Made by a program: the position numbers and the translations under genes
Shown: one piece after another, positions 40,547 through 47,011 of the stretch
Numbering within the stretch: position 1 is the first letter of the stretch
How the letters are laid out: the number at the start of each line of letters is the position of its first letter
Notes under the pieces: generated by a model
Database searches by the model: none
Told to the model about the DNA's origin: nothing
Seen by the model: only the letters and a program-made list of their open reading frames with translations
DNA from: Myxococcales bacterium
Lineage (GTDB): Bacteria; Myxococcota; Polyangia; Nannocystales; Nannocystaceae
Reading direction: 5' to 3'
NCBI GenBank assembly: GCA_016793465.1
Contig: JAEUJW010000072.1
Location: forward strand, 1-64,000
DNA length: 64,000 bases

Positions 40547-41038
40547 ATGTTGCGCACTGTTAGTGTCACTTTGGTGGGTGTTGTCATCGGTGCATTGGTG
40601 TTTCCGCTGCAGAACGTCGAGGCCGGCATCGCCCAGAGCGTCCCGGAGGCGTTCGCCGAGGCCTACGCGGAGGCCTCGGGCGAGGCCGTGGCCGCGCTGT
40701 ACAGCAAGAACGCGGTCGTGGTCAGCGACGTGGTCGGCGTGCTGAACGGTCGCGAGGCGATCGCCGCCGCCGAGGGCTTCCTGTTCGCCTCGTTCTGCAA
40801 CCCGACCTGGACCGCCACCAACGTGGTGCGCCACGGCCGGGAGCTGGCGATCGAGTACACGCTCGACGTCGACTTCTGCGGCCCGTTCCCCGGCCTCGAC
40901 GGCGCGCTCATCCAGCCGACCGGCGAGCGCCTCAGCTTCGAGCTCGCGACCTTCATGACCCTCAACGACAACGACCGCGTCACCCACGAGCGGCGCTACG
41001 CCAACGTCCTCGAGATGTACGCGCAATTGAGCCAGTAG
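40547..41038 (+). CDS. Secreted NTF2/SnoaL-like protein
   Basis: 163 residues. The signal peptide MLRTVSVTLVGVVIGALVFPLQNVEA precedes an NTF2-like domain: FAEAYAEASGEAVAALYSKNAVVVSDVVGVLNGREAIAAAEGFLFASFC, LAIEYTLDVDFCGPF, ELATFMTLNDNDRVTHERRYAN. The fold is a cone that binds small molecules or serves as an enzyme scaffold; no catalytic residues can be assigned. Cysteines in FASFCNPTW and VDFCGPF could form a disulfide. An RBS-like GGGGGGTGG stands just before ATG. It has the strongest promoter in the window and a structured leader, suggesting high or regulated expression. Confidence 0.72.
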   Translation: MLRTVSVTLVGVVIGALVFPLQNVEAGIAQSVPEAFAEAYAEASGEAVAALYSKNAVVVSDVVGVLNGREAIAAAEGFLFASFCNPTWTATNVVRHGRELAIEYTLDVDFCGPFPGLDGALIQPTGERLSFELATFMTLNDNDRVTHERRYANVLEMYAQLSQ

Positions 41039-41076
41039 CCCGGCGAAATGTCGACACGGCCCTCCGGGCCTGCGGG

Positions 41077-41082
41077 TACAAC
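41077..41082 (+). promoter_or_regulatory. -10 element of the small membrane protein gene
   Basis: TACAAC(T), 7 nt before ATG 41090. Confidence 0.35.
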
Positions 41083-41089
41083 TGCGGTT

Positions 41090-41482
41090 ATGCGCCGCGC
41101 CAGCAAGCTCATCGTCGTCGCCTATATCATCTTCAACCTGGCGATCGCCCTCACGGTGATGGTCGACCCGTCGGATCTCGACTCGACCTACCGCGGCGGC
41201 CCGATGACCCCGACGCGCGAGTTCCTGTGGTTCAGCGTCGGCAGCTTCCATCTGCTCGTATCGGCGATCTCCGCCCTCGCGCTGGGCATGCGCAGGGCCG
41301 TCGATCGCCGCCGCGTCGCGCTCGCCAACGCCGGCTTTTACCTGTGGGACGCGCTCACCCAGTGGGTCTACTGGGGCGCCCACGTCGGCCTCGCGCCGGT
41401 CGACCTGCACATCAACGCGGGCGTCAGCGCCGGGTGTGCGGCGCTGCTGATCCTCGCCGCCCGCCTCGACCGCGACGCGTAG
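41090..41482 (+). CDS. Small four-span membrane protein
   Basis: 130 residues with hydrophobic segments LIVVAYIIFNLAIALTVMV, FLWFSVGSFHLLVSAISALALG, NAGFYLWDALTQWVYWGA and AGVSAGCAALLILAARL. The loops carry VDPSDLDSTYRGGPMTPTRE outside and RRAVDRRRVAL inside. No family is recognised. Start ATG 41090 (MRRASKL) gives the expected positive N-terminus; an in-frame ATG at 41048 is less likely because it precedes the -10 element. Confidence 0.7.
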   Translation: MRRASKLIVVAYIIFNLAIALTVMVDPSDLDSTYRGGPMTPTREFLWFSVGSFHLLVSAISALALGMRRAVDRRRVALANAGFYLWDALTQWVYWGAHVGLAPVDLHINAGVSAGCAALLILAARLDRDA

Positions 41483-41633
41483 CCGCCGCGTCGCGCGTCC
41501 CGCACGGCGCATCGATCCGATTGACCGCCCTGCAGGCGCCGTCGGCGCGGCGCCGCAACGAGTGAAAAAAATCACTCCATGTCTCCCTCCTGCCAGTCCC
41601 ACCCCACCGTGTTCTGGGAGAGTGTGGACGTGT

Positions 41634-43367
41634 ATGGCGAGCCCTCGCAGAACCGCGCCCCTGTGGCGCACGGCCGCAGCCGGCGCGCTCGCGGCCCTGA
41701 CAGCCTGTTACGACGGCGCCGCGGCCCAGGGTGACGCCGAAGGCAGCACCGCCGCCTCCGCCGCGGCCAGCGAGTCCGGCGAGTCCGGCTCGGCCGACGC
41801 GGGGTCGAGCGACGAGGGCGACGCCCTCCCGCCGCCGCCGCCGTTCGAGCCCGGCGACCCGGTGCTGCCGCGCCTGACGCAGAAGCAGTACCGCAGCACC
41901 GTGCTCGACCTGTTCGGGCCCGGCCTGCCGGAGCCCGGCCTCGAGGCCGACACCAACCCGTATCTCTTCTATTCGATCGGCGCCGCCACGACCACGCTGT
42001 CCGAGGCCGGCACCGAGCAGTACGAGCAGGCCGCCGACGCCATCACCCGCGCCGTGTTCGACGACCCGGCGCGCCGCGTGGCCCTGACCGGCTGCGAGCC
42101 GACCGCCCCCGGCGACGCCTGCGTGTCCGGCTTCCTGTCGACCTTCGGCCGCCGCCTCTACCGCCGCCCGCTGACCGCCGACGAGCTGACGCGCTGGCTC
42201 GCCGTCGCGGTCGACCTCGCCGAGGGCGACGCCTGGCGCGGCGTACAGCTGATGATCGCCGGCATGCTGCAGTCGCCGCACTTCCTCTACCGCGTCGAGC
42301 TCGGCGAGGACGACCCGCAGCAGCCCGGCCGCCGCGTGTTCACCGGCTGGGAGATGGCCACGCGCATGGCCTTCCTGGTGTGGAACCGCGGCCCCGACGA
42401 GGCGCTGCTGCAGGCCGCCGAGCAGGGCCTGCTGACCACCGACGAGGGCCTGCGCGCCGAGGCCGAGCGCCTGCTCGCCGACCCGCGCGCCGACGAGGCG
42501 ATGTCCGACTTCTTCGCCCAGTTCCTCGACCTCGGCCGCCTCGACGACGTGACCCGCGACCCCGCCCGCTACCCGCTGTTCACCCCGACGATGGTCGCGT
42601 CGATGCGCACCGAGATCCAGCTGGTGATCGACGACCACGTCAACCGCCGCGACGACGACATCCGCCAGATCTTCAGCAGCCGCGAGACCTTCCTGAACAC
42701 CGACCTCGCGCCGCTCTACGGCGTCGCCGCCGAGGGCGCCACGCCGGTCACGTTCGTCCCGGTCACCCTGCCCGACGACGGCCCCCGCGCCGGCATCCTG
42801 ACCTCGGGCGCCTTCCTGACGATGAACGCCCACGAGACCGCCACCTCACCGACCGCCCGCGGCAAGTACATCCGCGAGCGCGTGCTCTGCCAGCCGGTCC
42901 CGCCCCCGCCCGACAACGTCGACACCGACCTCGACGACGAGATGGGCGAGGCCAAGACCACCCGCGAGAAGATGGAGCTGCACCGCAAGGACCCGACCTG
43001 CGCCGGCTGCCACGCCTTCATCGACCCGCCCGGCTTCTTATTTGAGAACTTCGACCCCATCGGCGCCTGGCGCACGCTCGACAACGGCTACCCGGTCGAC
43101 GCCTCCGGCGACCTCGACGGCAAGCCGCTGGCCGGCGCCCGCGACCTCGCCGACCTGCTGCCGGGCGACCCGCGCGTCGGCGAGTGCATCGTCACCCAGC
43201 TGTACCGCCACGGCAACGGCCGCATCGACATCCCGCAGGAGCGCACCGGCCTGCGCCAGATCGCCGCCGAGTTCGCCGACAACGACTACCGCTTCCGCGA
43301 GCTCATGGTCCTGATGATCCTCAGCGAAGCCTTCCGCACCGTCGCCGACGTGGAGGTGGCCCCGTGA
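41634..43367 (+). CDS. DUF1592/DUF1588-type lipoprotein with c-type haem motif
   Basis: 577 residues. A lipoprotein signal (LWRTAAAGALAALTACYDG) and a Ser/Gly/Glu linker are followed by the DUF1587/1595/1592/1588/1585 series: LPRLTQKQYRSTVLDLFG, FGRRLYRRPLTADEL, QLMIAGMLQSPHFLYRVELG, FTGWEMATRMAFLVWNRGPDEALLQAA, RGKYIRERVLCQPVPPPPDNVD, then CAGCHAFIDPPGFLFENFDPIGAWR and a final RFRELMVLMILSEAF. The CxxCH suggests bound haem. Such proteins pair with DUF1552 proteins in Planctomycetes and Myxococcota. Their function is unknown; extracytoplasmic redox or polymer degradation has been supposed. Confidence 0.9.
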   Translation: MASPRRTAPLWRTAAAGALAALTACYDGAAAQGDAEGSTAASAAASESGESGSADAGSSDEGDALPPPPPFEPGDPVLPRLTQKQYRSTVLDLFGPGLPEPGLEADTNPYLFYSIGAATTTLSEAGTEQYEQAADAITRAVFDDPARRVALTGCEPTAPGDACVSGFLSTFGRRLYRRPLTADELTRWLAVAVDLAEGDAWRGVQLMIAGMLQSPHFLYRVELGEDDPQQPGRRVFTGWEMATRMAFLVWNRGPDEALLQAAEQGLLTTDEGLRAEAERLLADPRADEAMSDFFAQFLDLGRLDDVTRDPARYPLFTPTMVASMRTEIQLVIDDHVNRRDDDIRQIFSSRETFLNTDLAPLYGVAAEGATPVTFVPVTLPDDGPRAGILTSGAFLTMNAHETATSPTARGKYIRERVLCQPVPPPPDNVDTDLDDEMGEAKTTREKMELHRKDPTCAGCHAFIDPPGFLFENFDPIGAWRTLDNGYPVDASGDLDGKPLAGARDLADLLPGDPRVGECIVTQLYRHGNGRIDIPQERTGLRQIAAEFADNDYRFRELMVLMILSEAFRTVADVEVAP

Positions 43368-44743
43368 CCACGACGATCAACAAGCTCCTCACCCGCCGCA
43401 CCGTGCTGCGCGGCGCCGTCGGCGGCACCTCGGTCGCGCTCGGCCTCCCCCTGCTCGAGGCGATGATCGGCCCGCGCGGCGCCTCGGCCGAGGGCACCGC
43501 GCTCGACGAGCCGATCTTCGGCCTGTTCTACTGGGCCAACGGCACCCCGTGGCACGCCGGCCACGGCGCCGTGCAGGGCGAGGGCGGTTACCCCGACCTC
43601 TGGACGCCCGCCACCACCGGCCCCGGCTACGCCGCGAGCCCGCTGCTCGCGCCGATCGCCGCCCACCTCCCGAGCGTCGCCACCGGCCTCGAGCCCAAGA
43701 CCGAGGTCCCGCCGAGCCCGCCCGGCCAGGAGGACGGGCACATGCGCGGCTTCATGAACGCGCTGACCGCCGACCGCATCCGCCCCGAGGGCTTCGACCA
43801 CCCGTCGCACACGCTCACGGTGCTGCGCCCGACCATCGACCAGGTCATCGCCCGCCACGAGCAGTTCTACGGCGGCGCGCCCTCGCGGTTCCGTTCGCTC
43901 GAGCTCGGCGTCAGCGAGGCCCGCTTCCACGACTACGGCCACTGGAACCGCATCACCTTCACCGGCCCCGACGAGCCGATGCCGCAGATCTCGAGCCCGA
44001 CGGCGCTCTACAGCCTGCTGTTCGACGTGCCCGCCGACCTCGCCGCGGTCGGGCGCCGGGCCCGGCTGATCGACGCCGTGCTCGCCGACGCCCAGAGCCT
44101 GCGCGCGCGCCTCGGCGCCAACGACCGCATGCGCCTCGACAGCCACCTCGCCAACCTCGACGAGGTCCAGCGCCGCCTCGAGCTGACGTCCGGCACCTGC
44201 GACCTCGCCCCCGCCCCGCCCGGCGACGGCGACCTCATCGGCCGCACCGAGCAGATGGCCACGCTGCTCGCGGTCGCCCTGCAGTGCGGCCTCACCCGCG
44301 TGTTCTCGTTCATGCTGACCTCGCCGGCGACCACCCACGTGTTCAGCAACCTCGGCTCGCCGAACGACATGCACGCGACCTGTCACAACGGCGAGTGGGA
44401 GAACGTCCGCAAGATCACCGAGTACCAGATGCAGGCGTTCGCCCGCCTGCTCGACATCCTCGCCGCCGCGCCCGACCCGATGGGCACCACCATCCTCGAC
44501 CGCGCGCTGATCTACGGCTGCTCCGAGTACGGCGAGGGCTGGCAGCACAGCACCAAGGAGATGCCGATCCTCCTGGTCGGCGGCTGCAACGGCAAGATCG
44601 TGCGCGGCTACCACTACCGCGAGCAGGACGGCAACGTCTGCAAGACCCACGTGACGATCCTTCGGGCCCTCGGCATCGACACACCGAGCTACGGATTCAA
44701 TGGCGCCGAGACCACCGAGCACCTCACGGGCATCCTCGCCTAG
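43364..44743 (+). CDS. DUF1552 protein, Tat-exported
   Basis: 459 residues. It has a twin-arginine signal (LLTRRTVLRGAVGGTSVALGLPLLEAM), then family motifs: FGLFYWANGTPWH, SGLEPKT-like ATGLEPKTEVPPSPPGQEDGH, RFRSLELGVSE, RLDSHLANLDEVQRRL, LLAVALQCGLTRVFSFMLTSPATTH, ALIYGCSEYGEGWQHSTKEMPILLVGGCNG and ALGIDTPSYGFNGAETTEHL. It is distantly related to sulfatase/phosphatase folds (DUF1501-like). The GTG start overlaps the DUF1592 stop (GTGA). The two exported proteins are probably made together; the chemistry is unknown. Confidence 0.9.
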   Translation: MTTTINKLLTRRTVLRGAVGGTSVALGLPLLEAMIGPRGASAEGTALDEPIFGLFYWANGTPWHAGHGAVQGEGGYPDLWTPATTGPGYAASPLLAPIAAHLPSVATGLEPKTEVPPSPPGQEDGHMRGFMNALTADRIRPEGFDHPSHTLTVLRPTIDQVIARHEQFYGGAPSRFRSLELGVSEARFHDYGHWNRITFTGPDEPMPQISSPTALYSLLFDVPADLAAVGRRARLIDAVLADAQSLRARLGANDRMRLDSHLANLDEVQRRLELTSGTCDLAPAPPGDGDLIGRTEQMATLLAVALQCGLTRVFSFMLTSPATTHVFSNLGSPNDMHATCHNGEWENVRKITEYQMQAFARLLDILAAAPDPMGTTILDRALIYGCSEYGEGWQHSTKEMPILLVGGCNGKIVRGYHYREQDGNVCKTHVTILRALGIDTPSYGFNGAETTEHLTGILA

Positions 44744-45647
44744 CGCCCTCGCCCTCGCCCTGCTCGTCGCCTGCGGCGGCGCCGGCGAGGACGAGGGCAC
44801 CGGCGAGACCGGCGACCCGCCCGCGACCGCGACGACCGCCACCGTCGTCACCACCGGCGCGCTCACCGACGTCGACGGCACCACCGGCGAGCCCTCCACC
44901 GGCGAGCCCGAGGACCCGCCGCCGCCCCCGCCCGAGTGCGGCCCGCTCACCGCCTGCGGCGTGCAGTGCACCGACCTCATGAGCGACCCCGGCAACTGCG
45001 GCAAGTGCGGGGTCTCCTGCGTGATCCCAGCCTCCGCCCCGGCCTGCAGCATGGGCGCCTGCGCCGTCGGCACCTGCGCCCCCGGCTACGCCGACTGCGA
45101 CCACGACGTGAACAACGGCTGCGAGCTGCCGCTCCCGGCCGGTCAGGCCTGCCCGTTCATGTGCACGATGGGCGCCCCGGAGCAGTGCAACCTGCAGGAC
45201 GACAACTGCGACACGCAGTGCGACGAGGGCGCGATCGCCGGCTGCCGCCAGCCCGTGCACCGCGCCAACAGCCCGACCATCGGCCACTTTTATACCCTCG
45301 ACGCCAACGAGGCGATGTCCGGCGACATCACCCCCGAGTCCCTCAATTACTTTTATACCTACGCCGTCGCCGTGCCCGGCCTCGTGCCGCTGTACCGCTG
45401 CCTCAAAGCCAACGGCAAGCGCTTCTACACCACCAGCGACGCCTGCGAGGGCGCCGGCACGCTCGAGGGCAGCCTCGGCAACGTCGCCGGCGACGGCGCG
45501 TGCGGGGCCATCCCGCTGTATCGCCTGTTCAGCGGCGCCAAGTCCGAGCACTTCTATACGACCAGCGAGGCCGAGCGCGACAACGCCGTGGCGATGTACG
45601 GCTACGTCTACGAGTCGGTGGCCGGCCACGTGTGGCCCGCGCCCTGA
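44700..45647 (+). CDS. DUF5648-containing Cys-rich lipoprotein
   Basis: 315 residues. Its first 44 nt overlap the end of the DUF1552 gene in another frame. The signal SPSALALALLVACGG has a lipobox. A Thr/Glu/Pro linker leads to a Cys-rich section (CGVQCTDLMSDPGNCGKCGVSC, DCDHDVNNGCELPL, CNLQDDNCDTQCDEG). The C-terminal DUF5648-type repeats are IGHFYTLDANEA, LNYFYTYAVAV, LYRCLKANGKRFYTTSDACEG, LYRLFSGAKSEHFYTTSEAERDNAVAMYGYVYESVAG. The linker and Cys region suggest it tethers a carbohydrate-binding-like module to the cell surface. It is the third gene of the operon. Confidence 0.85.
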   Translation: MAPRPPSTSRASSPSALALALLVACGGAGEDEGTGETGDPPATATTATVVTTGALTDVDGTTGEPSTGEPEDPPPPPPECGPLTACGVQCTDLMSDPGNCGKCGVSCVIPASAPACSMGACAVGTCAPGYADCDHDVNNGCELPLPAGQACPFMCTMGAPEQCNLQDDNCDTQCDEGAIAGCRQPVHRANSPTIGHFYTLDANEAMSGDITPESLNYFYTYAVAVPGLVPLYRCLKANGKRFYTTSDACEGAGTLEGSLGNVAGDGACGAIPLYRLFSGAKSEHFYTTSEAERDNAVAMYGYVYESVAGHVWPAP

Positions 45648-45654
45648 GGCGACC

Positions 45655-46872
45655 TCATGGCCTCGCCACGCGGCGCTCGCAGCCGCCGCCCCGCAGCGTC
45701 GCCCCGCTCGCCGTGACGTCGACCGCGACCACCGGCGCGCCGTCGCCGGGCCGGTCGGGCGTGCGGGCCGTCAGCCACGGCCGCAGCGTGTCCGGCGTGA
45801 ACACGCGAGTGATCGTGTCGCCGCGCCCCGTCACGCAGGCCTCGTGGCACCCGGCCTGGTCCTCGGCGCTGTCCGGCTCGATCTTCTTGCCGCCGCACAC
45901 CCGGCCGATCGCGCTGTGCGTGACCGTCACCCGCACGACCAGCGGATCCCTGGCCACGATCGTCGCCTCGACGTGGTCGTCGCACGCCCCGCCGCCGCCG
46001 ACCGGGTAGATCGGCGTCAGCGTCACCTCGGCACCCTGCTCGCCGATCAGCGCGACCTGGTCGGCGAGCTCGACCGCCCCGCCCGGCCCGGGCACGCGCA
46101 CCAGCCACGGCGACGGCCCCTCGCACGCGTCGCGCGACAGCACCTCGTAGCGGCAGATGCGGTCGCGCGCCGACAGCTCGTCCGCCGGCGTGCTGGTGTC
46201 CTTCAGGTTGGACTTGATCGGCTCGAAGTGGGTCGCCCACACGCCGCGCCACGTCGTCGGCGCCGGCGCCTCGCCCGGCCGCTCGTCGAGCGTCGCCACG
46301 CACACCGACCTGCCCGCGATCTTCGCCGCCGCCGCGCTGCTCGGGCCGAGCGTGTTCGCCAGCGTGAACTCGCGGAGCGCCGCCTCGGCCTCGCCCCGCC
46401 GCTCGAGCACCAGCCCACGATCAAAATGTGCGGTCGCCGCCAGCTTCGGGTCGCTCGCGCCTTCGGCCGCCAGGGCCAGGTCCTCGCTCGCCCGCGCCAG
46501 CTCGCCGATCAGGAGGCGCACATGGCCCCGCCCCGCCAGCGCCCGCGGATCGTCCGGCACCGCCGTCAGCGCCTCGTCGAACCCGGCGATCGCCGCCGCG
46601 TACTCCCTCCTCGCCGTGCGCTCGCGGCCCGCCGCCAGGCCCTCGCGGTAGCGCCTCGCCAGCAGCGTGTCGAGCCTGTCGGTCACCCCCAGCCACGTCG
46701 GCGGCGCGACGTTCACCGCCGCGTCCGGCGACGTGCCCTCGAGCGCGCCGACCGGCCCCGTCCACGCGACGACGGTGGCCGGCTGCGCCGGCGGCTCGTC
46801 CGTCGCATCGCAGGCCGCGCCGCTCGCGAGGAGCAGCGCCAGGCTCGCGGCGAGTGCTGTCGGGGCCGTCAT
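45655..46872 (-). CDS. TPR lipoprotein
   Basis: 405 residues. The signal MTAPTALAASLALLLASGAACD has a lipobox. A short spacer is followed by three TPR-like units (RREYAAAIAGFDEALTAVPDDPRALAGRGHVRLLIGELARASEDLALAA, LAATAHFDRGLVLERRGEAEAALREFTLANTLGPSSAAA). The C-terminal half is beta-rich (VRVPGPGGAVELADQVALI, ACDDHVEATIVARDPLVVRVTVTHS, CHEACVTGRGDTITRVFTPDTLRPWL) with several cysteines. It is probably a periplasm-facing scaffold. It converges on the DUF5648 gene with a 7-bp gap. Start 46872 is fixed by the signal peptide and TACACT 9 nt upstream. Confidence 0.78.
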   Translation of the reverse strand: MTAPTALAASLALLLASGAACDATDEPPAQPATVVAWTGPVGALEGTSPDAAVNVAPPTWLGVTDRLDTLLARRYREGLAAGRERTARREYAAAIAGFDEALTAVPDDPRALAGRGHVRLLIGELARASEDLALAAEGASDPKLAATAHFDRGLVLERRGEAEAALREFTLANTLGPSSAAAAKIAGRSVCVATLDERPGEAPAPTTWRGVWATHFEPIKSNLKDTSTPADELSARDRICRYEVLSRDACEGPSPWLVRVPGPGGAVELADQVALIGEQGAEVTLTPIYPVGGGGACDDHVEATIVARDPLVVRVTVTHSAIGRVCGGKKIEPDSAEDQAGCHEACVTGRGDTITRVFTPDTLRPWLTARTPDRPGDGAPVVAVDVTASGATLRGGGCERRVARP

Positions 46873-46881
46873 CAGCGCCCG

Positions 46882-46887
46882 AGTGTA
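46882..46887 (-). promoter_or_regulatory. -10 element of the TPR lipoprotein
   Basis: TACACT on the minus strand, 9 nt before ATG 46872. Confidence 0.5.
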
Positions 46888-47011
46888 GGAGCCCCGCGAA
46901 CCCGCGAGTGTGCCCCGATGCACGCGGGAGCGGGCCCTCGGGCGCCGCCTGTGCCCCGATGCACGCGCCCGCGGATCGCCGCGCTCGCTGTGGCAGACGC
47001 CACACCGCGGA

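Noticed and set aside
40272..40629. Minus-strand frames of 66 and 101 residues in the mscL/NTF2 gap
   Set aside because: The composition is noise-like, there is no start signal, and one runs over a strong plus-strand promoter.
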